8,704 bases of DNA from JBDGYE01 sp039584255 (GTDB lineage: Bacteria; Gemmatimonadota; Gemmatimonadetes; Palauibacterales; Palauibacteraceae): positions 1 through 8,704 of the forward strand of contig JBDGYE010000120.1 of the NCBI GenBank assembly GCA_039584255.1, in the 5' to 3' direction. Made by a program: the position numbers and the translations under genes. Below, one piece after another: positions 1-6,315 of the stretch. The notes beneath the pieces are model-generated. The model saw nothing but the letters and a program-made list of their open reading frames with translations, was not told the DNA's origin and ran no database searches. The first letter of the stretch is position 1, and every line of letters starts with the position of its first letter.

Positions 1-791
1 CATCCACTGGATGCCCTGGAACGAGCTGATCGACTGGCCGAACTGCTTACGGTCGTGCGTGTACTCGAGCGTGAGGTCGAGCGCCCCCTGGGCCAGTCCG
101 ACCGCCTGCGCGGCTATGCCAGGCCGGCCCCGGTCGAGCGTGATCATGGCCTGCCCGAACCCGAGACCTTCTGATCCTCCAAGCAAGTTGGCCGCGGGGA
201 CTCGGCACTCCTCGAAATGCGTCTCGACCACGGGCATGCACCTGATGCCCATCTTGTCCTCGTGTCTTCCGACGGTGTAGCCCGGCGTGCCCTGCTCTAC
301 CACGAGAGCCGATATGCCGTGCGATCCCTGAAGCGGATCGGTGACGGCGAAGATCGTGTTGAGCGACGCGATTGAACCGATGCTGTTCCACTTCTTTTCG
401 CCGTTCAGGACGTACTCGTCTCCGTCCCTTTCCGCCCGCGTCGTCATGGAGCCGGCGTCGGAGCCGGCGTCCTTCTCGGACAGGCCGAACGCGATCAGCG
501 GGGAAGGGATCCGGTGGCGTTGACCGTGTAGCACACGCCCATGCCGCCGCAGGCCCGCGAGAATTCCTCCACCACGATGCACAGGTCCAGGACGCCTCCC
601 CCGAGACCGCCATACTCCTTCGGGATCCAGACGCCTGACAGGCCGGCCTCCCTGATGGCCTTCTGGACCTCCCACGGATATGCCTGCGCGACGTCGTACT
701 TTGCCGCTACGGGGCACATGACCGTCTCGGCCAGATTCCGCGCCCGCTCCCTGAGTTCCATCTGGTCGGAGGTATAGAGTTCCTCGATCAT
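1..791 (-). pseudogene. Acyl-CoA dehydrogenase, frameshifted with an internal deletion; 3' end beyond the window
   Basis: The family is a flavoprotein that oxidises acyl-CoA to enoyl-CoA, passing electrons to ETF. The chosen start is ATG 789-791 (Met-Ile-Glu-Glu-Leu-Tyr), followed by the usual helical N-terminal domain ending in Val-Asn-Ala-Thr-Gly-Ser-Leu-Pro. That frame then stops (TGA 495-497). A different minus frame resumes at once with Leu-Ile-Ala-Phe-Gly-Leu-Ser-Glu-Lys-Asp-Ala-Gly-Ser-Asp, which matches the acyl-CoA dehydrogenase signature, and stays open to position 1 (EKKWNSIGSIASLNTIFAVTD, then VETHFEECRVP and THDRKQFGQ). By comparison with remembered family members, roughly 22 residues (the stretch usually reading like FGxxEQKxxYLPxLASGE) are absent at the join, and the shift fits loss of 3n+1 bases. 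The catalytic C-terminal domain lies outside. The lack of other stops suggests recent decay or an assembly error. Family identity is confident; true inactivation is not. Confidence 0.85.
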
Positions 792-841
792 GGTTTCTCT
801 CTGGTTCGTTTCCCGGCCGTGCAGCGGGAACGATGGCGCCA

Positions 842-871
842 AACATAGCCCGCGACTTTCGGATTGCTCAA
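842..871 (-). promoter_or_regulatory. Candidate sigma-70-type promoter for the acyl-CoA dehydrogenase gene
   Basis: On the minus strand TTGAGC (866-871) and TATGTT (842-847) are separated by 18 bases. Each matches four of six positions of the -35 and -10 consensus. Transcription would begin near 835 and give a leader of about 45 bases to the ATG at 791. The start codon is preceded only by a weak purine run (AGAGAG). This is a match by eye in GC-rich DNA. Confidence 0.3.
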
Positions 872-969
872 ACTCGGCCAGGCCGCCGGCCGGCCGGGGC
901 CTCGTGTTTGTCCCCGGATCTCAGGGCCGCTCGCGGTCATGCCCTCGATACTCTGCCGATCTACCAGCT

Positions 970-1007
970 GCTTGACTCCCGCTTGACCTCACGCCGCGAA
1001 CGTGAGG
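970..1007. promoter_or_regulatory. Operator-like element: 11-base-spaced direct repeat joined to a perfect inverted repeat
   Basis: GCTTGAC occurs at 970-976 and again at 981-987, exactly 11 bases (one helical turn) apart. The second copy runs into a perfect 7-bp inverted repeat, CCTCACG (987-993) and CGTGAGG (1001-1007), with a 7-base spacer. TTGACC at 983-988 resembles a -35 box for the lipoprotein gene at 1049, but no good -10 hexamer follows at normal spacing. The arrangement resembles a binding site for a dimeric regulator or alternative sigma factor. The regulator is unknown. Confidence 0.35.
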
Positions 1008-1037
1008 CAACAACACGCCAATGCTCGCTCTCAACGC

Positions 1038-1043
1038 GGGAGG
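1038..1043 (+). promoter_or_regulatory. Ribosome binding site that fixes the lipoprotein start
   Basis: GGGAGG sits 5 bases before ATG 1049-1051. The reading frame is open back to 833, but only the 1049 start has a strong Shine-Dalgarno site and is followed immediately by a lipoprotein signal peptide. It is therefore preferred over the upstream ATG. Confidence 0.8.
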
Positions 1044-1048
1044 CAGTC

Positions 1049-2236
1049 ATGAGAAAGCTGGCCTTGATAGCGGCAGCAGCCGTGCTCGCAGTCGCCTGTG
1101 AGGACTCGCCTACGGCGCCCGACCTGTCCGAGCCTTCGGAGCTTCTGGATGAGCTCGGCGGCGACGCCCAGTTCGCCTGGCACGCAACGCCAGTGGTGCG
1201 CGTCCTCAACCGCAACCTCTTCGTCGGGGCCGACGTTGCCTCGATCTTCGCCGCTCAGACGCCCGAAGAGATCCCGTTCGAGGTGGCCGCGCTGTGGGCC
1301 CGCATCGCGGCTACCGACTTTCCGGCCCGGGCGGAGCTGCTGGCGGACGAAGTGCTGCTAACCCGGCCACACCTGATCGGGCTTCAGGAAGTGTCGCTGT
1401 TCCGGGTTCAGACCCCGGGCGACTTTCTCGTCGGGAACCCGCAGGAAGCCACTACCGTGGCCCTTAGCTTCCTCCAGGTCTTTCTCGATGCGCTGGCTGC
1501 GCGCGGCCTCGACTACGTCGTGGCGGACAGCATTCCGAACATCGATGTCGAGGTGCCGATCGTGGATCCCGGGTCGGCAACCGGCCTCAGCGACATCCGG
1601 CTCACGGACTATGACGTGATTCTGGCGGCGGCCGACGTGGACATCTCGAATCTGGGACTGGCCGCCAACTATTCGACCAACTTCAGCGTGGCCCTGGGTG
1701 GTCTCAGCGTCGAGCTGACCCGCGGCTTCACCGCGGTCGACGCGAGGATCGCCGGCCACACGTACAGATTCGTGAACACACACCTCGAGCCCACAGACCC
1801 GGTTCCAGGGCTGTACATCCCGGACTTCCAGGTGGCCCAGACCCTCGAGCTCCTGGGCGTGCTCGCCGATGTCTCGGTCCGCACGATCCTGGTGGGTGAC
1901 TTCAGCACCGACGAGCTCGGCGGCACCAGCCCCGCCTCGCAGATCGTGATGGACGCCGGCTTCGTGGACCTGTGGGATGCCCACCCGCATAAGGCCACGG
2001 GGGTCACCTGCTGTCAGCCAGCACACCTGCTGAACCCGGTCACGGAGCTGGACCGGCGTGTCGACATCGCGTACTACCGGGATGCCTTCACGGCGGAGAA
2101 GGGCCGGCTGGACGGCTTCACGCGCTCGGTCGTGGTGGGTGACGACGAGACCCTGAGGACCCCGTCCGGCCTGTGGCCCTCGGATCACGCCGGTGTCGCT
2201 ACGGCGCTGCTCATACCCGGCGTCCGGCGTCAGTAA
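1049..2236 (+). CDS. Secreted lipoprotein, endonuclease/exonuclease/phosphatase-fold hydrolase
   Basis: The protein has 395 residues. Residues 1-17 form a type II signal peptide (Met-Arg-Lys, a hydrophobic Ala/Leu/Val run, then Ala-Val-Ala-Cys with the lipidated Cys at 17). A short Ser/Pro/Thr/Glu-rich linker follows. The EEP (DNase I-like) fold is seen through its ordered motifs: VLNRNLFVGAD (52-62), HLIGLQEV with metal-binding Glu114, VNTHLEP with His245, LVGDFSTD with Asp284, RRVDIAYY with Asp339, and the terminal WPSDHAG with Asp379 and His380. The fold cleaves phosphodiesters or phosphomonoesters of nucleic acids, lipids or inositol phosphates; the substrate cannot be told here. A Cys-Cys pair (321-322) may form a disulfide or bind metal. 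In the usual GDFN motif the catalytic Asn is Ser286. It is a single-gene transcription unit with its own ribosome site and terminator. Location is inferred to be periplasmic or surface-anchored. Confidence 0.88.
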   Translation: MRKLALIAAAAVLAVACEDSPTAPDLSEPSELLDELGGDAQFAWHATPVVRVLNRNLFVGADVASIFAAQTPEEIPFEVAALWARIAATDFPARAELLADEVLLTRPHLIGLQEVSLFRVQTPGDFLVGNPQEATTVALSFLQVFLDALAARGLDYVVADSIPNIDVEVPIVDPGSATGLSDIRLTDYDVILAAADVDISNLGLAANYSTNFSVALGGLSVELTRGFTAVDARIAGHTYRFVNTHLEPTDPVPGLYIPDFQVAQTLELLGVLADVSVRTILVGDFSTDELGGTSPASQIVMDAGFVDLWDAHPHKATGVTCCQPAHLLNPVTELDRRVDIAYYRDAFTAEKGRLDGFTRSVVVGDDETLRTPSGLWPSDHAGVATALLIPGVRRQ

Positions 2237-2278
2237 CGAAGCGACTACTGATCCGCAGGAGCCCGGTCTCGACGTGAG

Positions 2279-2307
2279 CGCCGGCTCTCCCCGGAGAGCC
2301 GGCGTTT
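2279..2307 (+). terminator. Intrinsic terminator after the lipoprotein gene
   Basis: A perfect 12-bp stem (2279-2290 with 2293-2304, realistically 11 bp closing a 4-base loop) begins 43 bases after the stop codon and is followed by TTT. The stem is very strong (CGCCGGCTCTCC and its complement). The T tract is short, as is common in high-GC bacteria. Confidence 0.7.
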
Positions 2308-2696
2308 CCGCACGAAGTATCGGCTTTCTGCAAACGGCCCGGCATCGGGCATCGCGAGTCGCACCCGGTTCCCCGGCAGGCCGTCAGGGGCCGTGCCGGC
2401 TGCCGCAGGATCTCCATCCGCAGCCAGGACCGCCCGTTAGCGGCCTATCGCCACCGGCCGCCCGTCTCGACATCCTCGTGCGCTCGAATCGCGCCTCGGA
2501 TGGTGCGGTTCCTGCGAGCCAAACCTGCTTCAAGAGTCCGTGCTGCGCGCCCGCCCGGACTCCGCGTCGCACTCGGCGTGTGACGCCTGAGCGCCCCGAA
2601 CCGTCATGTTGTAGAGGAGCGCGGAGGCAGGAGGGTTGAAATCGAGCGCGCAACGGACCATTCTTACGTGTCCTGCCTTTCCGCGCTGACGAGGCC
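2308..2696. other. Hairpin-rich intergenic region with no credible gene
   Basis: No frame here has a convincing start, ribosome site and protein-like composition; the open frames are Arg/Pro/Ser-rich shadows of GC-rich DNA. Visible structure: a 10-bp stem with one bulged base at 2373-2399; a 7-bp perfect stem, GAGTCCG (2534-2540) with CGGACTC (2556-2562); a small GGCGT/ACGCC hairpin at 2575-2587; and the large inverted repeat at 2618-2687. A weak -35-like TTGAAA lies at 2636-2641 without a good -10. The promoter for the transferase gene at 2697 should lie here but cannot be placed with confidence. Confidence 0.6.
2618..2687. repeat. Long imperfect inverted repeat in the leader of the initiating transferase gene
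   Basis: AGCGCGGAGGCAGGA (2618-2632) pairs with TCCTGCC (2671-2677) plus TCCGCGCT (2680-2687). This gives 15 base pairs interrupted only by a two-base bulge (TT 2678-2679), around a 38-base loop. Inside the loop GTTG (2635-2638) and CAAC (2651-2654) could pair too. The right arm ends ten bases before GTG 2697. No T tract follows, so it is not a standard terminator. It could be a 5' UTR regulatory structure, or the ends of a small non-autonomous element about 70 bases long. Confidence 0.6.
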
Positions 2697-4220
2697 GTGG
2701 AGGCCGGGGTCTTGGTTTCCACTACAGCAAAGCGCGTGCCTCAGGTGACATCACCGGCGAAGACACTGGAGCATCCGGCGGCGGCAGAGTCTGCCCCACT
2801 GGAGCCGTTCGACCTGCGGCCGCAGCGCGATGTGGTCACGCGGCGGGTGTGGCGCGAGCGCGTCCGGCGAGGAATCCGCATCACTACGCTCCTCACCGGC
2901 GAGTTCGTCGTCGCCGCCCTGGCACTCCTGGCAGCGCTAGAGCCCGGCGCCGGCGCCACCCGCGTGGCGCAGATGTGGCTCCACCTCTTCCCGATCGTGT
3001 TCGTGCTCGGGGTCGCCAGCCAGACGGCCATGCGGACCTATGGACCGGCCGCCGAGCGCCGGAGCTACCTGCGGTCGGCCGTGGGCGCCGTCGGAGGCGT
3101 CGCGTGTCTCTGGGCCCTTGGCCTCTTCTACAGCTCGTTCCGGCTCACGGTAAACGAATACGTGTTGCTGGCGGTGGGCATGGCCGCGGGCTTCGCCGCG
3201 GTGCGAGTCGGCGTAGAGCAGCTCATACGCGCCATCTACCGGCGGGAGATCGGACGGCGCCGGACGCTGATCATCGGCGAGCACGAGTCCGCCTGGAATA
3301 TCCGCGTCCACCTCATCGCGAGCGACGCCCGCGTGGTGGGCCACCTCGCTCTGAACCCGGAGGACGATCCCACGGCACTCGGCGGCCTCGATTCGCTGCG
3401 TGATCTCATCGAGGAGCACGACATCCGCAGCGTCATCGTCTCCGCGCACCTGGGACCCGAGCGGTTCCGCGATGTTGTGCGATGCTGCCTCCTTCACGGC
3501 GCCTCGGTCAGCGTGGTGCCCGCGGAGCTGAGCGCCATCCCGTGTCGATTCTCCAGTCAGCAGCTCGCCGGTTGGCCGCTGATCGAGCTGACGATCCCCC
3601 GGCTCCACCTGCTGCAGGTGATGGTCAAGCGGACGGTGGACGTCATCGTTTCGGCGGCGGCGATCGTACTGCTGGCTCCGCTGGGTCTCGCGGTCACCCT
3701 GGCCATCAGGCACGAGTCGACGGGGCCGGCGATTTTCAAGCAGAAGCGCCTGGGCCTCGGCGGTCGGCCGTTCCGGATCTGGAAGTTCCGCAGCATGCGG
3801 GTCGATGCCGAGATGGTCCTGAAGGCCGACCCCTTCCTCTATCGACGCTACGTAGAGAACGACTATAAGCTTCCGCCGGACGAGGATCCCCGGATCACCC
3901 GGGTCGGAAGCTTCCTTCGCCGCACCAGCCTCGACGAGTTGCCGCAACTCTTCAACGTGTTGCTGGGCGACATGTCGCTGGTGGGACCCCGCCCGGTCGT
4001 TCCCGCGGAGATCGAGCACTATGGGGCGGAGGCCAGGGTCTTCCTCGCGGTGAAGCCTGGCCTGACCGGCCACTGGCAGGTGAACGGGCGCAGCAGCGTC
4101 GCCTACCCGGAGCGGGCGGAGCTCGACATCGACTACATCAACAACTGGAGCCTCGGGAAGGACCTGGACATTCTGGCGGGGACCCTCTCGGCGGTCTTCA
4201 GCCGCCGCGGCGCGCACTAA
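2697..4220 (+). CDS. Polyprenyl-phosphate sugar-1-phosphate transferase (WcaJ/ExoY-type initiating glycosyltransferase)
   Basis: The 507-residue inner-membrane protein transfers a sugar-1-phosphate from a nucleotide sugar to undecaprenyl phosphate, the first step of exopolysaccharide or capsule synthesis. After a variable N-terminus come four hydrophobic segments (about 62-81, 93-112, 127-148 and 154-173), a Rossmann-like cytosolic domain (about 188-300, starting LIIGEHESAW), a fifth membrane segment (about 314-337) and the bacterial sugar transferase catalytic domain. Diagnostic motifs are FKQKRLGLGGRPFRIWKFRSM (347-367), DPRITRVGSFLRRTSLDELPQ (397-417), LGDMSLVGPRP (423-432) and KPGLTGHWQVNGRS (453-466). 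Length and architecture fit the full-length PHPT family. The sugar, often glucose, galactose or an N-acetyl sugar, cannot be read from sequence. The start is uncertain: GTG 2697 lacks a well-spaced ribosome site, while TTG 2712 has one. Its 3' end overlaps the convergent glycosyltransferase gene by 23 bp. Confidence 0.93.
   Translation: MEAGVLVSTTAKRVPQVTSPAKTLEHPAAAESAPLEPFDLRPQRDVVTRRVWRERVRRGIRITTLLTGEFVVAALALLAALEPGAGATRVAQMWLHLFPIVFVLGVASQTAMRTYGPAAERRSYLRSAVGAVGGVACLWALGLFYSSFRLTVNEYVLLAVGMAAGFAAVRVGVEQLIRAIYRREIGRRRTLIIGEHESAWNIRVHLIASDARVVGHLALNPEDDPTALGGLDSLRDLIEEHDIRSVIVSAHLGPERFRDVVRCCLLHGASVSVVPAELSAIPCRFSSQQLAGWPLIELTIPRLHLLQVMVKRTVDVIVSAAAIVLLAPLGLAVTLAIRHESTGPAIFKQKRLGLGGRPFRIWKFRSMRVDAEMVLKADPFLYRRYVENDYKLPPDEDPRITRVGSFLRRTSLDELPQLFNVLLGDMSLVGPRPVVPAEIEHYGAEARVFLAVKPGLTGHWQVNGRSSVAYPERAELDIDYINNWSLGKDLDILAGTLSAVFSRRGAH
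2699..2703 (+). promoter_or_regulatory. Ribosome binding site favouring a TTG start at 2712
   Basis: GGAGG at 2699-2703 lies 8 bases before the in-frame TTG at 2712-2714. The purines before GTG 2697 (GAGG 2691-2694) leave a spacing of only 2 bases. By spacing, translation may begin at 2712, making the transferase five residues shorter with no change to any domain. Confidence 0.4.
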
Positions 4221-5337
4221 CCGCCCACGTCACCTCCGGCCAGGCGCCGTCGGCTGACATCAGCTCGTCCACGCGCGCCGCGAACTTCTCCTTGAACACG
4301 GCCCTGTCGAAGGCCTCGGCATGGCGCCGAATCTTCACTGGATCGAACCTTTGCTCCACCGCCTCGAATCTCTCGACGGCGGCCATCAGCGATTCCTCGG
4401 TCTGCTCGTCGAAGAACAGACCCGTGACTCCGTCGACCACCGTCTCCAGCGCCCCACCGCGCCCGTACGCGATCACCGGTCGTCCCGAGGCCATCGCCTC
4501 CACAGGCACGATCCCGAAGTCCTCTTCGCCCGGGAAGATCAGCGCCCGGCAGCGGGCGTAGTGGTCCCGGATGACCGGATGGGGCTGGCGCCCCAGTAGC
4601 TGCACGTTGGGTCCGGCGATCCGCCGGAGATCTCGAAGCTGCTCTCCGTCGCCGATCACCACCAGAGGCTTTCCGGATCCGGTGAACGCCTTCACCGCCA
4701 GGTCTGCCCTCTTGTAGCCCACGAGCTGCCCCAACAGCAGGTAAAAGTCCTCGGTCGTCACGGCCGGCTCGAAGGCCCCGGTATCCACCGGCGGGTGGAT
4801 CACTTCTGCCTCGCGCCGATAGTGCTTCTGGATCCTGCGGGCCACGAAGGCCGAGTTGGCGAAGAAACGATCCACTCGAAAGGCGGCAGCCAGATCCCAC
4901 CGCCGCAGGTAGTGCAGCATGCCTCGCGCAAAGGGTCGCAGGGGGCGGGCCACGTCCGCGACGTAGTCCCAATACATGTCCCACACGTAGCGCATGGGGC
5001 TGTGGCAGTAGCAGATGTGGAGCGTGGCGGGAGTGGTCAGAACACCCTTCGCGGGTCCGCACTCGCTGCTGATCACCAGGTCGTAGTCCCGCAGGTCGAG
5101 CTGCTCGAGCGCCATTGGCATCAGCGGGAGGTACTTCTGATAGTGGCGGACGGCCCCGGGAAGCCGTCCTATGAAGGTCGTGCGTATGCGGTGACTGCGA
5201 AGGGTGTCCGACAGCGCTTCGGGCTTCGCGACGTGGGTGTACAGATCCGCCCCCGGGTACAGCTCGCATAGCGCCTCGACCACGCGTTCTCCGCCGCGCA
5301 TCGTGAGTAGCCAGTAGTGGACGATGGCGACTCTCAC
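4198..5337 (-). CDS. GT4-family glycosyltransferase, WbaZ-like (probable mannosyltransferase type)
   Basis: This 379-residue soluble or membrane-associated GT-B enzyme would add one sugar from a nucleotide donor to the lipid-linked glycan on the cytosolic face. The N-terminal domain starts MRVAIVHYWLLTMRGGERV with the GGER acceptor-side motif (15-18), followed by CYCHSPMRYVWDMYWDY (109-125), characteristic of WbaZ-like GT4 proteins. The C-terminal donor domain has LLGQLVGYKRADLAV (201-215), VIGDGEQ and the E-x7-E pair Glu272 and Glu280 in EEDFGIVPVEAMASGRPVIAY. The start is GTG 5335-5337 with GGAGAGGA four bases upstream. It is the last gene of the minus-strand operon, 33 bases after the sulfotransferase gene. 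Its final codons lie antisense to the end of the initiating transferase gene. Mannose as donor is a family-based guess. Confidence 0.9.
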   Translation of the reverse strand: MRVAIVHYWLLTMRGGERVVEALCELYPGADLYTHVAKPEALSDTLRSHRIRTTFIGRLPGAVRHYQKYLPLMPMALEQLDLRDYDLVISSECGPAKGVLTTPATLHICYCHSPMRYVWDMYWDYVADVARPLRPFARGMLHYLRRWDLAAAFRVDRFFANSAFVARRIQKHYRREAEVIHPPVDTGAFEPAVTTEDFYLLLGQLVGYKRADLAVKAFTGSGKPLVVIGDGEQLRDLRRIAGPNVQLLGRQPHPVIRDHYARCRALIFPGEEDFGIVPVEAMASGRPVIAYGRGGALETVVDGVTGLFFDEQTEESLMAAVERFEAVEQRFDPVKIRRHAEAFDRAVFKEKFAARVDELMSADGAWPEVTWAVSARRGG

Positions 5338-5370
5338 TGGATCCTCTCCGGTTCCCGCTGAAAGGTCACG

Positions 5371-6315
5371 TCACGCGTCCTCCCCAAGGCGGAACGATTC
5401 CTCCGTGTAGACTCCGAGCGCAACGTCCCGGGTAATCTCGAAGACTTCGGTCCGCTCCTCCGGGCTCAGCATCGACACCCGCAGGTCGAACAGGCTCCGG
5501 CTGTCACGCGCGAGGTCCTGAGTTCGACCACGCCTCGCCTCCGCTGGATTCCGTGAGCTCGTGCGACGGCGAACCCGGCGCCCGATCCGGTCCGACCAGG
5601 GAAGATTCAACTCCTCGTACAGGCGGCGAAAGGTCTCCAGCGGTTCCCGACTGAGCTCCTCGTGCAGGACGACGATCCAGTCGTCATGCCTTGCCGCTTC
5701 GGCCAGGAGAACCTGGTTCAGGGCCCACCACTCCCACGCCGCGGCCCGGACCGGCGTCAACAGGTCGGCCTCACCTGGCGGCTCCGATCGGAAATGATCC
5801 TCTACCAGATGAGGTTGCTCTCGCAGGAAGTCGAGGTTCGGCGACCAACCGAGCCGCTTCACGCTCGCTGCCACGGCGACCGGATGTCGCACCAGGATCA
5901 CGGGGTGCACTCCGTGTCGCTCCGCCAGATACCCCGTCAACAGGCATCCGATGGGGTCCTTGATGACCGCCGTGGTGTGGAACGGGTTCAGCCTCGCGAT
6001 GCGGTAATAGAATGGGCCGCGCGACCCGACTACTGCCTTGATCGCCCTCTTGGCGCGCGAATCCTCGGGATAGTAACCCGTCCGGAGCGGGGCCTCGTAC
6101 CGGAAGAGTCGGTCTATCGAATCGCGGTATCGCTCGGGGCCGGGCTCCCCTGGCCGAAGGTACAGGAACCGGCTGTCGATACCCGGAATCCCGCAGTCCG
6201 GGTTGAATGGCTCGTGAATATAGTCCACCTCGATCGGCGCGCTCAGTATCTGGCCGGCGAAGGTCGTCCCGCTGCGCGGCGCTCCCGTGACGAAGATCCA
6301 TCTCTCGATCTTCAC
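5371..6315 (-). CDS. PAPS-dependent sulfotransferase
   Basis: The 314-residue protein would transfer sulfate from PAPS to a hydroxyl or amino group, here most likely on a sugar of the polysaccharide or its lipid-linked precursor. The N-terminal 5'-phosphosulfate-binding P-loop is FVTGAPRSGTTFAGQ (8-22). A KDP motif follows at 119-121. The 3'-phosphate-binding motif is PVILVRHPVAVAASVKRLGW (138-157), with the expected Arg and Ser. Trp-rich AAWEWWALNQ (192-201) and LHEELSREPLETFRRLYEEL (217-236) match the C-terminal half of the family. Length is typical. The start is GTG 6313-6315, overlapping the TGA of the preceding glycosyltransferase by 4 bases (GTGA). The nearest GGAG is about 14 bases away, so translation is probably coupled. 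Family assignment is strong; the acceptor is inferred from neighbours. Sulfation of a lipid or small metabolite remains possible. Confidence 0.88.
   Translation of the reverse strand: MKIERWIFVTGAPRSGTTFAGQILSAPIEVDYIHEPFNPDCGIPGIDSRFLYLRPGEPGPERYRDSIDRLFRYEAPLRTGYYPEDSRAKRAIKAVVGSRGPFYYRIARLNPFHTTAVIKDPIGCLLTGYLAERHGVHPVILVRHPVAVAASVKRLGWSPNLDFLREQPHLVEDHFRSEPPGEADLLTPVRAAAWEWWALNQVLLAEAARHDDWIVVLHEELSREPLETFRRLYEELNLPWSDRIGRRVRRRTSSRNPAEARRGRTQDLARDSRSLFDLRVSMLSPEERTEVFEITRDVALGVYTEESFRLGEDA

Noticed and set aside
880..907. Dense GGCC/CCGG palindromic block in the divergent intergenic region
   Set aside because: It is low-complexity GC sequence with overlapping tetranucleotide palindromes. 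No single clear stem or repeat unit stands out from composition.
833..1048. Upstream extension of the lipoprotein frame to ATG 833
   Set aside because: It would bury the signal peptide 72 residues inside the protein. ATG 1049 has a strong ribosome site and a proper lipoprotein signal.
2480..2494. GCGC-TCGAATC-GCGC, resembling a tRNA T-arm
   Set aside because: No acceptor, D or anticodon arms can be placed around it, so it is not a tRNA.
2193..2639. A 148-codon plus-strand frame crossing the lipoprotein stop, the terminator and much of the gap
   Set aside because: It begins inside the lipoprotein gene, runs through a strong terminator hairpin, and is Arg/Pro/Ser-rich with no domain or ribosome site.
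2636..2689. A 17-codon leader peptide (TTG start, TGA 2687-2689) within the inverted repeat before the transferase
   Set aside because: The AGGAGGG run abuts the TTG with no spacer, the start is weak, and there is no run of a regulatory amino acid. Not enough to call a leader peptide.
2237..2696. JUMPstart/ops-type antitermination element before the polysaccharide genes
   Set aside because: Looked for GGCGGTAG-like sequence and found none.
2937..4217. A 426-codon open frame antisense to the initiating transferase gene
   Set aside because: Composition is Arg/Ala/Gly/Asp-rich without recognisable domains, and it mirrors a gene with clear family motifs. Long antisense frames are expected in GC-rich codon usage. 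The same applies to 1358-2188 (-), 5662-6639 (+) and 7732-8661 (-).
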